DNA of 64,000 nt from Antedon mediterranea (GCF_964355755.1 NC_092677.1:27436101-27500100); one strand, 5' to 3'; shown: positions 1 through 21,017, counted from the first letter of the stretch. Translations and numbers: made by a program. The notes: a model not told the origin generated them from the letters alone.

Positions 1-188
1 ATGGATTTCACTGGAAGTTGACATGTAAATTTAAAGCTGTGCATATTTAAAGGGACATTTTTGTACAAAATTAAGCTCCTTGAAAATTTGAGGAGAGCTG
101 TGCGCACTCTCTTTAAAAGAAGGTCCGTCTATATGATTCTGTATATATTGTACATTTTCTTGTTAAGGTTATGCGATGGTTGGGTGAT

Positions 189-330
189 TTAAGCTGTCTA
201 CACTATCACACTTTATGTGACAAAGAAATGTGATGTGCCCATATATGGACATGATGTCATATCACAACTATATTTGGGCACATCCAACTTTTTTTTGTCA
301 AACTAGCTTGATAGTGTAGACAGAGCTTAA
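189..330. mobile_element. Foldback element family A (MITE-like), copy 1
   Basis: Terminal inverted repeats aagctgtctacactatc / gatagtgtagacagagctt enclose a core with CCATATATGG (a perfect CArG box), atgatgtcat and a degenerate second box, ctatatttgg. No coding capacity. It lies in a SUPT16H intron. Confidence 0.85.
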
Positions 331-381
331 AGCTGACATACTAAAGGTGTAGTACAAATCCCTGCCACATTAAGTACTCAC

Positions 382-2210
<1,829 letters not shown>

Positions 2211-2458
2211 TTTGCGACTAAATCACAGCGCAAAATTGTGAGGAAAAATGAATTTCTTTGACGATAAAGGAATCTGATCCTTGTAGTAAAATGGCGCGAG
2301 ACTCCACCACACTCTCACGTTTAAATAGCTATGCCGCCCTCTGTTGGCAAACGCAAAGTTTGTGGTTTTTTAATAGATCACACGCCATGATGAGAGGTGG
2401 TCATTGTTTTATTTTGAGGGGTAACATATTAAATTAAGGGGTATTTTTATAACAAAAA
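2211..2458. promoter_or_regulatory. Presumed bidirectional promoter SUPT16H / PDRG1
   Basis: Only 248 bases separate the start codons of the two divergent genes, so both 5' UTRs and core promoters must lie here unless there are unseen 5' exons. No TATA box is obvious. This is inferred from gene layout; no transcription start is visible in the sequence. Confidence 0.6.
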
Positions 2459-4702
2459 ATGGCATTCGATACACAGACAGTAATTAGACATTTTAGTGAG
2501 TTGGAGGAATTGGCTGAAGATATACTGAGCGATAAGCACCAGGTACTTGTGTACACTGACTGAGTAGTCTTACTTGGAGTTAGATCTTATTCCTAAAGAT
2601 TGATGTTGCATGATGTACTGTACAGTATTACAAATATGGAAAAATTATTGTAGTACAGCATTATAATAATATTACTCTGGTATTCATCAGTTCATACAGC
2701 CAAGCTAATGATGGACAGGGGTATTAAGTAATCAGGCAATCAACGGCATAAATCCTCCAGTGGGGAATACATTATTGAGGGTATTTAATTCAGGTCGACC
2801 ACCTTAACATCCTAACTGAAGGACGAAGCAATACAAGTATTAAAATTGAGCATCTTGCATAAGAAATGATCCCCCGAAACTGCTACTGGATCATTGCTGG
2901 TTCTATTCCCAATGGGCAATGATGTATTGAGGGTAAACATTCTCCTGGTTTAGTGCACCTAAGGGGCTCTTCTTCAATGCTGGGTTTTTTTCTTGGGTCT
3001 TGTTGCGGGGGGATCTTGGTTTAACAAGTGAGCGCTCATAGCTGTTACGCCACTGAATATGATGTAGTGTTGACTTCTTTGAAATATAGGTTGTTGAGCT
3101 GGACAAGAAACGGAACAAGAACAGGGAAGCCATTAGAGCATTAAGTAATATAAAAATTGAAAACAGCAAAACCAAGAAAGGTAATAGAGATGAGTGAAAT
3201 GAGATGAGTGAAATGAGATGAGTGAAATGAGACGAGTGAAATGAGACGAGTGAAATGAGACGAGTGAAATGAGACGAGTGAAATGAGACGAGTGAAATGA
3301 GACGAGTGAAATGAGACGAGTGAAATGAGACGAGTGAAATGAGACGAGTGAAATGAGACGAGTGAAATGAGACGAGTGAAATGAGACGAGTGAAATGAGA
3401 CGAGTGAAATGAGACGAGTGAAATGAGACGAGTGAAATGAGACGAGTGAAATGAGACGAGTGAAATGAGACGAGTGAAATGAGACGAGTGAAATGAGACG
3501 AGTGAAATGAGACGAGTGAAATGAGACGAGTGAAATGTAGCAAATTATTATTATGACTTCACTTTAAGCTCAAGCTGTCTACACTATCAAAATTATGTGG
3601 CAAAAGAAAGTGATGTACCCATATATGGACACGATGATGTCATATCACTACCATATTTGGGCACACCACACTTTTTTTACCACTAGTTTGATAGTGTAAA
3701 CAGAGCTTTAGACAAGTCAAATTTGAAGTTATGTATTTTATAAATACATTTATTCTAAATTTTCCTAAATGTTCTCCAACTTGTGTTAGTAGGTCTAGAA
3801 GGAGTGCAACAACATATCTAGAAGAGGTCCTGGAATGCAAAACTTGTCAGTAAATGCTAAAGAAATATATTTACACTCTTTTTTATCTTGTTTTGTTTAG
3901 AGAAGAATGTATGGGTTTGCTTTGGTAATATGTTTCTTAAAATGCCTGTAGCAGCGACACAGCAAGTACTTATTGAGGGTAAGCATTACGTTTATTATCT
4001 CCACAATATCCCTTTGAGACCATAGGCGGATCTAAGGGATACTTTGCCCCAGACAGCCTGAGTTTTGGACATTGCAATTTCAAACCATTAAGTTTATTAT
4101 CTCCACAGTATGATTATTGTATTATAAGCAAGTGTAGAAGAAGAATCATCACCCCTCAATTTTGGGCATCGCAATGTAAAAGATATGTTCATCTGCCATC
4201 CACAATCAAAAGCTTGCCAGACTATCTTGAAGCCAAATTCAACATTTCTTTGATATTCTCCCCCATTGACACATTTTTTATCACCATTTTCTTTTATTCA
4301 GATCAAAAACAACTTGATGCAGGGATAGATGAACTTCGAAATGGGATGAAACCAAAGGTTGCCAGGCTGAGAGATATGGAAGGTAGTATTAAAACAGCTT
4401 TGTTACAACCTTTTGATTTTATAAATTTTATTTATAGTCTTTGTGATGTGAGGCCCCTGGTTTAGGGACCCCAAGTGGCCCTCCAACGCTGGAGGCTTCG
4501 TAGTTTTTAGCTTTTTTCGACATATTTTAATGCCTGTTTTTTCCTCTGGTCCATCCATAAGCTCCGAGACCCCTGGCCAATTATGCCATTGTGTTACTGA
4601 TTTTATACTATCTCTTTTGCTTTATTTTTAGGAGAAAACGAAGCAAAAGGATTTGATTTACAGTCACTTAGTAAAGAAGATCTGAAAACGGTTTACAGTT
4701 GA
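2459..4702 (+). CDS. PDRG1: p53 and DNA damage-regulated protein 1, prefoldin-like
   Basis: Five exons: 2459-2542, 3090-3180, 3901-3978, 4302-4382 and 4632-4702, all GT-AG, joining to a 134-residue protein (human about 133). The start MAFDTQTVIRHFSELEELAE, the core VWVCFGNMFLKMP and the end EAKGFDLQSLSKEDLKTVYS match PDRG1. The protein is a small beta-type prefoldin-like subunit of the R2TP/prefoldin-like (URI1) co-chaperone complex, which helps assemble RNA polymerases and PIKK kinases. The two helical arms are separated by the hydrophobic GNMFLKMP turn. Intron 2 contains a 14-base minisatellite and a family A foldback element. The gene is divergent from SUPT16H and convergent with TTLL9, whose stop codon lies 314 bases away. 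Confidence 0.96.
2925..3055. mobile_element. Interspersed element family C, copy 2
   Basis: Reverse orientation relative to the 38512 copy: cctggtttagtgcacctaag, aatgctgggt, gtgagcgctcatagctgtta, cgccactg. In PDRG1 intron 1. Confidence 0.65.
3189..3538. repeat. 14-bp minisatellite, about 25 copies
   Basis: Unit gagacgagtgaaat, nearly perfect, in PDRG1 intron 2. The first units read gagatgagtgaaat. Because 14 is not a multiple of 3, a long reading frame on the minus strand cycles through all phases without stops; this is a repeat artefact, not a gene. Confidence 0.97.
3563..3710. mobile_element. Foldback element family A, copy 2
   Basis: Terminal inverted repeats ctgtctacactatc / gatagtgtaaacagagcttta; the core has CCATATATGG, gatgatgtcat and CCATATTTGG. 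Located in PDRG1 intron 2 directly after the 14-bp minisatellite. Confidence 0.85.
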
Positions 4703-5016
4703 TAGGTATGAATGGCGGCATGTTGGAGAGTAGTCAAGACAGATACTGGGTTTTAAACAAACAAAATGCAATCGATGTCTTTTTATTAAAATATCTATCA
4801 ACAGAAGAATTTATATTAAATGTTTACAAAATATTTACATTCTATTCAAAGTAGTCTTGTGTGACTAAACAAAATGGAAATGTTGGTGCGGGTCCAGTAT
4901 TTGTGTCCGTATATGTGTACAAGACCATTATAGGAGCAACGTTGTTATTGATGTGATTCGGCTGTCAATAAATCAATATCAATCATGGAGAGAATAATGA
5001 TTTTTGGTGAAGCTCT

Positions 5017-11747
<6,731 letters not shown>

Positions 11748-14168
11748 CTGTTAAGAAAACAAACAAGATAATCGTTAGTTTTAGCAGATCTGATAATCTC
11801 TAGGCCCCATATTAGTACTGTATGGGCTGTGTCACACAAAAACACTACACAGGCGTCCCGTTGCCAGGCAATATATGTATTGATGGCGGCCCTCTAGGCC
11901 GCCTAGGCCTAGCCTAGGATAGGATAGTAAGGGATTCCCAGTAATAAGTAGGCTAGCTAAGCTGGGCCTACCCTCTTTCGGATTTATTGAATAAATAATG
12001 AGAGGATTATAATAACCTTGCTAACTTTATTCATTATTTAAAATTAACGTATTCTAGGCCTATCTGTTACATATTCTACAAATGTTGATTGATTTTGCAC
12101 CCGCGGGCTGACTATTATCACCTAACAAGTATGGCACGCCTAATGAGCCACAAAGTTGGGTCAGGCATGGAGGTATTTTAGGCTCCCTCACAACCCCCTC
12201 TGGAGAACCATTAAAAAAAAATTATCAAAAAAGATCCGCCATAGACTTAGGTTGCAGAACATTGTCCCAGAATTAAAGAAGGAAGTATAGAAAAAATGAT
12301 AAAAATGATGCCTCACACAAATTCGGCATGTCTCACATACCTGATCGTACTTTGTCAATGATAATAAAGAGCCACAACAAAAACATTGCTTATTGAACAG
12401 GTCTTACATACATACTACTGTATGCGCATGCCCAGTTTACAAATTTACATTTTTTCTTTTCTCTTAGTAAACTATAAGCTTCCGCATGATACAGTTTCCT
12501 AATACTTCCGTCCACTTGAACATAACTGCCTAAAGATGCGGTGCAAAAATCCTTATCCACTATTAGTTAGCAGTCTAATTATTCTAGCGTCCTCTGGGCT
12601 GTAATTGAAGGCATAATAGGCACTTATATTATAATGACTAAAAAAATAACATTCAATCAATAAATGCATATTGATTTTAACTTTATTACCAATATCATAG
12701 AGATATTATAATATCTCTATGCCAATATTAAACTGCCCAAAAATACAAGAAAGATTTACTGAGATTGCTTCAAGTATTCCTTGCAAAAGGCTTGATAATG
12801 CAGCACAATAGAAATATTAAAAAATAAATTTACATTTTCCTCCTGGCCATTTGTTGGCGGCCGTCATTCGTGATAAAAACACTAATAAGGCACAAACAAC
12901 TAATCTTCATGTAAGGCAATATGAAATAACGCACATTTGGCAACGATTAATTTATAATCACAATTATCTTCCATAATTCATCAATTGTGGTTGTGATGAT
13001 TTGGTCACACCTCCGGTCACACCTTCAGGTGCTGGGCATTTAATTTAAATTATCCATAATCCATATTTTATAATAACCATTTTTGTTATAATTTAAAATT
13101 TCTTTTTATTTATTATAATAAAATGAACAATTACAAAATAAATATATACCTTAATACATACTACTACCAATACTTGAATGTTAAAGAATATTTATAAACT
13201 GTAAATTTATAAAATACAATCAATGATTTCCAAACAAACTTTAAACTAACTTAATAAACAAATTGAATATAATACAGATATTGCCTGCTTATATATAGAA
13301 TATACATATAATAAAATATGTAACTGATTTGCTATATTGTTACGATAATCTAATTACTGATTTATTTTGTTGTGCTTTTTTATATTCCTCCATGATTTTA
13401 TGATTATATAAAGCGCCTTGGCCCTATGAACATGTTCAGTAATGAAGTGTGTTATTTATTTATGTATTTATTATTAAAATATAACAAAATCATATTTTAA
13501 AATATTGTATGGTAAATAAAACTGTCATTATTATATTTATTTAGCAACAATCATTGCGATCATAAACTTGTTATGGCCAGCCATCACTCAGGAACATTCA
13601 TGAAAATAGGAATAACAAAATAAAGATGCTAAACACATTTTTCCATCTTTTTACTCCAGTTTTGCGGAAATATTGTACTAGTATACTGAACTGCATAGTA
13701 AATATACTGCTGTAGTTGCAAATGACAATCCCACCAATTCCTACTTTTTTATTATAAAAAAACAATTTTTTCCTCGAAAAAAGCTTAATACAAAGTAGGC
13801 TACAATACAAAGAAGGGTTGTAAACTCTACTGATGTTTAATTATAAATGGTAACCATAGTTACAACGTACATGACTTTCATATAATGCCATTTCTGCATC
13901 ATGTATGTCTTGAGAGCGATGTAGGTTTATACAACTTGTTGCAAACTACAGTACTGGCCGAAAAACTAATTTCCTGGAAAGGATGATATTGAAGATGCAA
14001 TAGTAACAAAAGATCCAGAAAAATAATAATGTGTAACTCCAAAAGATTCCTAAAAAACTCTCTGGAGCTAGTCATATTATTATATAGTAGGAAAGAAGTT
14101 GTTGGGAAATTGTCCGGTTTTCAGAAAGCTTTGTGCTCAGCAGCAGGTATGTTGAAGAATGTTCCTTT
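11748..14168. other. TTLL9 5' region / TTLL9-DUSP interval without a recognised exon
   Basis: AT-rich, with no open frame matching the missing TTLL9 N-terminus that I can support. It contains a perfect 26-base palindrome at 12696-12721 (catagagatatta and its reverse complement) and scattered A/T tracts. The unplaced first TTLL9 exon and the DUSP 3' UTR should lie here. Confidence 0.6.
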
Positions 14169-17100
14169 CTAATTATTAGTTGCATAGGCATTTGGTGGCA
14201 GCTGATACATTGTTGACTCCATATCTTTGACAACTTTTTCATTCTCTTTGCTTAGGTGTTCTTTAATGGTCTCGTCATCTTTAAATGGCGATGCTTTAAA
14301 CTGTTTACTAATTTTCTCGCGTTGCTATATAAAACAAAACAAAGTAAAAGATGATAATATAGTTGGATCCAATCAATCTACGCCCCCCCCCCCCTCGACA
14401 AAGTAAAAGATGATAATATAGTTGGATCCAATCAATCTACGCCCACCCCCCTCGACAAAGTAAAAGATGATAATATAGTTAGATCCAAACATTCTACGCC
14501 CCCCACCCCCTCCACAAAGTAAAAGATGATAATATAGTTGAAATAAATGAAATGTCACCTATGTTGTTGAAACGTAAATTTAGATCTTGGGCCCAACAAA
14601 AAAAGGGGTGTTGGGGAGTGGTAGAATTTAGTGTTAGAAGATGAAAAGATTTTCTCATAATACAGTATAGTATTTTTATGATACAGTATTCCACACATTC
14701 AATCAAATGAGTTAATGATTAGTAAAAGCAATAATGTTATGATACAAACGATTTTATTTGTCTTATTTATCATGACATTTGATTTTAAAAATATTATCCT
14801 ACAGTAGTGTAAATGTGTCTTTACTTACACTTGCTAATGTTGAATGTTGATAATCTTGCAACTGCTTCTGAAAGCCAAAATTAGGGTTTGCAACTTCTCT
14901 AGCAACACGAGCAGCTCGTAGACATTCCTGCCAAGTACAGTTTGTGACAGTCATCATGTACGCAACGGTTACCGTGACACTTCGTGAAACACCTGCTATG
15001 CTACAAATGACAACAGAGATGACGAAAGATAAATAATATTAAGATATTTGAAAGATAGCATTGCAATATGATGAGCCAGTACCTAGTCACATAGGTGATT
15101 CACCCAATCTAACAACAGGATGCTAAGCTCCAAAGATCAAAGGGTTTGTTCTACGCCCCTTAACAGATACCACGCGCCGCAGAGAATATGTACAACAATT
15201 AACTTTATATCTATTTCAGAAAATAAAATTGATCAGTAATTAAAAAATCCTGCCACATACCAATGAACTAAACAAGTCCCTCCATTCAGTCTGCATTCAT
15301 GTATAAAGTTATTACATTCCTCAAAATGTTGTGATCTGGGAAACAAATTAAAAAAACCACAAAGTAATTATTAAAAGTATTGAAATTCACAATAAATCTG
15401 AAGCAACATATTGCATGGTGAATAAAAACTTAAATATTTAAAAATGTCATGTATTTCATACATGTCATCTGTTTTTATTATTTTTCAAAAGATTTTCTTG
15501 TTAAGTTATAATTTAAGCTTTTTACTTAAAAAAACACATACAGATTTTGATCAGGATGATCCGCTGCTGCTACACACAAATACGTCATGTTCTGAAAAAG
15601 AAGAATTATAAATTTATATTGTTGCATGATGGTTCTTTTTAGCCAAGATTCCATGACATGAATACTAGTAATATAATTGTATAAAGGTGTCCAATAAAAA
15701 AAGCATATTATCACTGTATTAAACGTTTAGTGACAATGAGTGTTAAGAATTAAAGTGAATTTGGAACAAAATTAGACTTGTTGTCCCAAATATTATTATT
15801 GTATCAAGAAGTACGTTATTCTGTGTTCACAGACTCACTGATAATAATGGCTTAGCGTTGTCGTGTATTGACAGTATGTGGCTAATAATGGCTTAGCGTT
15901 GTCGTGTATTGACAGTACGTGGCTAATAATGGCTTAGCGTTGTCATGTATTGACAGTATGTGGCTAATACTGTAATGGCTTAGCGTTGTCGTGTATTCAC
16001 AGACTCACTGTTAATAATGGCTTAGCGTTGTCGTGTATTGACAGTATGTGGCTAATCTTGTTGGCTTCTAGTTGTTCCACATCTTTTGCATCTGAAAGAA
16101 AAGAATACAAAATAATAATTTTCTCAGTACTCCAAAAAATTGTAAATAACTGATTGGCACTACTGAATACCTTTGCTTTGCTTTGGCAATGATTTGGTTT
16201 GGCAATGATTTGGTTTGGCAATGATTTGGTTTGGCAATGATTTGGTTTGGCAATGATTTTGTTTGGTACTGATTTGGTTTGGTACTGATTTGGATTGGTA
16301 CTCATTTGGTTTGGTAATGATTTGGTTTGGTACTGCTTTGGTTTGGTACTGCTTTGGTTTGGTAATGATTTGGTTTGGTAATGATTTGGATTGGTAATGA
16401 TTTGGATTGGTACTCATTTGGTTTGGTACTGATTTGGTTTGGTACTGCTTTGGTTTGGTACTGCTTTGGTTTGGTACTGCTTTGGTTTGGTAATGATTTG
16501 GTTTGGTAATGATTTGGATTGGTAATGATTTGGATTGGTACTCATTTGGTTTGGTACTGATTTGGTTTGGTAACGATTTGGATTGGTAATGATTTGGATT
16601 GGTAATGATTTGGATTGGTACTCATTTGGTTTGGTACTGATTTGGTTTGGTAACGATTTGGATTGGTAATGATTTGGATTGGTAATGATTTGGATTGGTA
16701 CTCATTTGGATTGGTACTCATTTGGTTTGGTAACGATTTGGATTGGTAATGATTTGGATTGGTAATGATTTGGATTGGTACTCATTTGGATTGGTACTCA
16801 TTTGGTTTGGTAATGATTTGGTTTGGTAATGATTTGGTTTGGTGCTGATTTGGTTTGGTGCTGATTTGGTTTGGTGCTGATTTGGTTTGGTGCTGATTTG
16901 GTTCGGTAATGATTTGGTTCGGTAATGATTTGGTTCGGTACCGATTTGGTTTGGTTCTATTCCTTCTATTTGGTAGGCCTACTGCTTTGTTACAGCGCAT
17001 TGTGTACTAATCTATACATGTCATCAAAGTCACTGGTTATGTTAATTATTATGAAATTAAATTACTAACTACCCTCATTTATTTCTTACCTCGCATATTT

Positions 17101-17625
17101 CCAACATAAAGCCCAGGAAGTATCTAGACAAAATTGAAATAAATATTAATAATTATTATTGAGCTCCCTCAATAAAATCATCTCCATCATTATATTATTA
17201 TTATCAACATTCTTTCAGTGAATCTTTAGAAATGATTCCAAACAAAATATTAGAAATGATTTCAATCCTCTTTTCTTTATTTAGCTTTAATTATTTCTAC
17301 TGGTTGTTCAGGGGTGGGCAGTAATTATTTGACTACACAGATAAGGCATGGACTGGCTATGCCCCGTAGTTAACTCCCCCGGTAGCTATACTTTACTAGG
17401 CCTAGGTCAACAGGCAGTCTGGTGGACGTGGGCTAGTATGGTACTACTACTACTACTAGGCCTAGTAGATAGCCGGCTAGCTATATAGGAAGACAGACAG
17501 GTTTACACTTGTTTTTTAGTACAATACTATATGTCATATGTACTACTCTACTGTACTACTGGGCCCTATACTACTAGAGACAGGAAAATGACATTCGTAC
17601 TCACCTGACTCATTCCTGAACCCAT
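14169..17625 (-). CDS. Dual-specificity phosphatase of the DUSP15/DUSP22 type
   Basis: Seven minus-strand exons: 17605-17625, 17090-17123, 16009-16091, 15542-15591, 15261-15335, 14829-15000 and 14169-14324, all GT-AG, giving 196 residues. It starts MGSGMSQILPGLYVGNMRDA, an N-myristoylation signal (Gly2) followed by the family's conserved beginning. The PTP signature is HCIAGVSRS (catalytic Cys and Arg present), formed across the 15261/15000 junction. The general-acid region reads AAADHPDQNL, and FGFQKQLQDYQ closes the catalytic domain. The C-terminal 52 residues are divergent and charged. Vertebrate DUSP22 acts in JNK signalling; DUSP15 has glial roles. One invertebrate gene ancestral to both is likely. 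Intron 3 (16008 downward) carries partial copies of exon 3, and intron 2 an 800-base minisatellite. Confidence 0.95.
14379..14520. repeat. 60-bp tandem repeat with C-tract, 2.5-3 copies
   Basis: Unit: a run of C, then tcgacaaagtaaaagatgat, aatatagttggatccaatca, atctacg. Three imperfect copies in the last DUSP intron; the C-tract length varies (13, 6 and 5+5), suggesting replication slippage. Confidence 0.9.
15823..16002. repeat. Partial tandem copies of DUSP exon 3 with its splice donor
   Basis: The last 41 bases or so of exon 3 (16009-16050; on the plus strand aatggcttagcgttgtcgtg, tattgacagtatgtggcta) are repeated about four times immediately downstream in transcript orientation. The donor context cacagactcactg occurs at the real exon edge (about 16000) and again at the far end (about 15830). 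Copies differ by one or two bases. Confidence 0.92.
16165..16955. repeat. 15-bp minisatellite (about 50 copies) in DUSP intron 2
   Basis: Unit ggtttggtaatgatt with variants (gattggtactcattt, ggtttggtactgctt, ggttcggtaatgatt) arranged in higher-order blocks of four to six units. Because the unit is 15 bases, the minus strand reads as an endless NQIITKPNQYQTK-like frame; it has no other gene features. Confidence 0.97.
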
Positions 17626-18065
17626 CTTTTTGAACTATATTATTCGTCTGTTTACATCTTCCTAAATAAAAGGCCTACCTTCCACTTTCCAGAAGGAAAT
17701 CCATACCTGCCCTGTAAAAAGTAAACAGAATCAATGAACCATGACGAAAGGTCAAAAGTGACAGTACGGTAGTGACAAATGACAGATCATCATTTTTCAT
17801 TTTTAGTAAGTACTTAACATTGTTTTAAAAACAATTAGTTATTATTAATTGTGAGGTAAGCAACATTTTGATTAACAGAATTGTTTTTTTTATTGGACTT
17901 ATGGAAGCCGAGGGGAGAATGAAGGATGAGAGGCGTGTAACATAACTCTTTATATCTGCATTATCAATTTATCTGATATCTGATAAGACCATCGGACCCG
18001 TCCATTTTGTCTAGCAGGGGGTTTTATACAAAATGTTTACCAATACACTATCTATTTTGTTTCAG
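17626..18065. promoter_or_regulatory. Divergent promoter interval DUSP / AAA protein
   Basis: The DUSP start codon (17625, minus) and the first visible AAA-gene exon (acceptor tttcag at 18065) are about 440 bases apart and point away from each other. At least one non-coding AAA-gene exon must lie here. Inferred from layout only. Confidence 0.45.
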
Positions 18066-18090
18066 ATTAATTTTATGTTAAACATCAAAT

Positions 18091-21017
18091 ATGTTCTCAG
18101 CAGTTCATGGACATAATGAGGCACAGAATATTTTGTACAAATTGGTCATCAAACCATTTCAAGAAAAAGGTATCGATTCCATGTGACATAAAAGTCTGGT
18201 TGATTTGGACCATCCTATTGGCCCGTGTCAGCTATTCTTAAACTTTGTTCCCACACTAATAAGGACGCATGGACGTAAGCATAGCATAAATTCACCTGTG
18301 GGAACCAATATATAACACTTCTGACAATGTTTTAATCGGCCACCAGATCGGAATCATAGCTTTAAGCCTAACTTTTTTTAAATAAAATTACGAGTCATAA
18401 AAAAATTCTCGAATAAATTATGAATTTGATTCTTTTTTTAGAAGTGGTATCAGATGTTGTTAGTATTCTATTAATTGGTGTAAGTATGTTCAGAACTACC
18501 TATAAATTCTGCATTAGTATAATAAATACAATTTACATACTGTATGAAGCTACTGCATAATTTACTATTCAAAATTTCTTTATATTACAAGCAATTAGCA
18601 ATTTAAATTATTATAAACACCGTAAACGATGAACTGTTTCAGGAATTGAAATTTAAGAGGCCTAAAACAAATTATTTAAACAATTTTAATAGTAACTTTC
18701 CTTTTTCTTTGATCATCTAGCCTGCTGGGTGTGGCAAATCGTATCTTGTGAAAGCTTTAGCTGACGAACTTAAGGGTGTGGCTAGTTACCACCATCTTCA
18801 TTCTTCAAGCATCATTGGTCACTCACACGAACAGGATGGACAGACTAAGTATCAAACAGAATCATTCATTTGGATGTCATTAAAAAATTAAAATTTGTAT
18901 GCATGAAATATATATTCAAACTATTATTACATCCGACCAAGATGCATCATTTATTTAATAACAATATACTGAATTAGCCAAAAGTATTCATAAAATCTTC
19001 TGTTGGTAATGCGCTGGTATCTTTTATATATCGATAGAACTCTTTGTACATCACTCAATGAGATATTTCGTTTTTTTATGTTTTATGTTATTCATAAATA
19101 GTCATCTGGCTCTTCATAAGCCAGCTCGGTCTCTCAGATTCAACCGCTTTCTAGAAGTACCTCATTGTAAAACCAGCAGACTTAGGTCGTCTCCAGTTCC
19201 TACCATGGTGGATATAATTAATAGGCACCACTAGCTCTTTTTTAGATATGTAATAAGTGAATGTTTTAAGGTTTTTTATTCATGTATGTTTTTAATTTTA
19301 TGGTACGATATCTAATTTTATTAAGATGTTTCTATTTTTATAGCAATTTTAACTAATTTTTAGTCATTTGTAATACATTTCATTTCAGTCCTTGACTGTC
19401 GTTTTGTAATATATTTTTATATACCGAATAAATAAATAAATTAAAAAAATACTGAAAAGCTGACAGATTCTTTTATACTACTAGATATCTTCGGAATGAA
19501 ATCAGCAGTGTTGTGGCAAGTCGTCCGTCAATTTTCTTTGTAGATGACCTAGCATCAGAAGATGCAATGTTCCCATGTGCATTCACTTCACAATATGGCC
19601 ATCAACTTGCTCAAGAACTTACTAAATTAAAACAAAGTACAAACAATTATTTACTTTTAATAATTGTCATATATCCCAATTTACGCCCTGAATAAAATCC
19701 AAAACTAAATGATGTTCTTAGCCTGCTCTTTAGAAATCTAAATATAAAGCTCTGTCTACACTATGAAACTTGATGTGAAAAAGAAATGTGATGTGCCCAT
19801 ATATGGACACGTCATATCATTACCATATTTGGGGATAGTGTAGACAGATCCTAACAACAGGAGATAACAGCTGAAACTAAGTTTTACAAGCCAACTGTTT
19901 TGTACTGCTGTTCTATGGATTCGAACTAAAGACCCCAGACTAGGTAAATAAGTACACAGCATATTAAAAATAGTAAATGATGGCGGTTATCGTGTATTCA
20001 CCTGCTTCAACTGGTTTTTTTTTTCCACAGGTGAAGATAGTAGTGGAGTTGTGTTTATTGCAGCAACGCAATCGCCATGGAACATGAATCAACATTTATG
20101 GCAATTGTAAGACCAATGTTTGAGTTTTTATTATTATTATTAAGAGCTCAATATACAAATTAGAATAGAATGAGGAGAATATACACAATGGAATGGGAAC
20201 AATATATAGATTGGAATAGTAAAAGCACAATCATATTCCGCACATAATTACACACATTTCATTTTTTTTACAGATTTGATGTTCAGATTTACTTGCAGAA
20301 TCTCAGCTTTGATGAAAGATTTGCTTTCTTGCAAAATTCTCTACAGGACATAACTTTGGAGGCTGGCGTGGTACAAGATTTGGCCACACGCACTGAACAG
20401 TAAATAATATACAGTGTTTATTTCTTGGGTCCACAAGATATGTTCATCTATGACAGAAAAAGGGACAACATTTTTCATTAACTTTCACCATTACTTATTT
20501 CCAGATATACGGGTGCAGATTTATCAATTTTATGCCAAGAAATCGGATTTATACCGATCAGAATCCTTATGGCCACTTCTCATTTTAAGGTATGTTCAGA
20601 CTAACCAATCGTCGGGATCGTAAATTATGTTCTATTATATTCTATTTCATATTTTTTCACATCAATTTTGTATTGTAGGAGACGTTTAAAAATGGAAAAT
20701 TCACTGCCTGTTCGCCATCAGATGAGGGTGCCATTGAAATGAAGTTGGAGGACATTGCCGAAGATGATCTGGAGTTTGAACCAATTTCAACAGTACGTAC
20801 AGATTTCTCACAAATATAAATTAAATTATATAGAAGATCCAATTAGTAAAAAGTATAGAAGTATTTAATATAGCATAGGGTTTCTTTTCAAGCCATCCCT
20901 AGTATTAACATTTTGAAATATTGTTTATAGGATGCCGCTATAGAAAGGCTGCATCCACCAACCGTTGATTGGCAGAAATACAAACTATTCCAAGACACAA
21001 GACCAACCTTAGTGTAG
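18091..21017 (+). CDS. Single-domain AAA-type protein, Vps4/katanin-like fold, degenerate active site
   Basis: Nine coding exons: 18091-18169, 18442-18479, 18721-18848, 19485-19636, 20031-20106, 20274-20399, 20505-20589, 20679-20792 and 20931-21017, all GT-AG in frame, 294 residues. An in-frame TAA at 18079 fixes the start. Walker A is intact (GPAGCGKS, residues 39-46). Walker B reads IFFVDD (98-103), with Asp where the catalytic Glu belongs. Sensor 1 reads AATQS instead of AATN. In the second region of homology the usual arginine fingers (RRRF in the Vps4 family) are replaced by LWQLFD (155-160). YTGADLSILCQEIGFIPIR matches the alpha-helical lid. There is no MIT or other N-terminal domain. 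It is most likely a nucleotide-binding but hydrolysis-weak AAA relative. I do not recognise a named orthologue. Confidence 0.88.
19099..19440 (+). mobile_element. Non-LTR retrotransposon 3' fragment
   Basis: The frame from 19099 reads HLALHKPARSLRFNRFLEVP, ending before a stop at about 19234. This arginine-rich strand is typical of the end of a LINE-type ORF. It is followed by an A/T-rich tail ending ccgaataaataaataaatta. In an intron of the AAA gene. Confidence 0.55.
19746..19853. mobile_element. Foldback element family A, copy 5
   Basis: Termini aaagctctgtctacactat / atagtgtagacagatcct; core CCATATATGG and CCATATTTGG. In an intron of the AAA-protein gene. Confidence 0.85.

Noticed and set aside
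12345-12405. Candidate TTLL9 first exon ending tacgatcag|gtatgt on the minus strand
   Set aside because: The only frame compatible with the 11747 junction meets a stop upstream before any ATG.
15997-17000. Asn/Gln/Pro/Lys repeat frames on the minus strand that overlap DUSP exon 3
   Set aside because: Produced by the 15-bp minisatellite. The part near 16009-16091 is the real DUSP exon in a different joined model.
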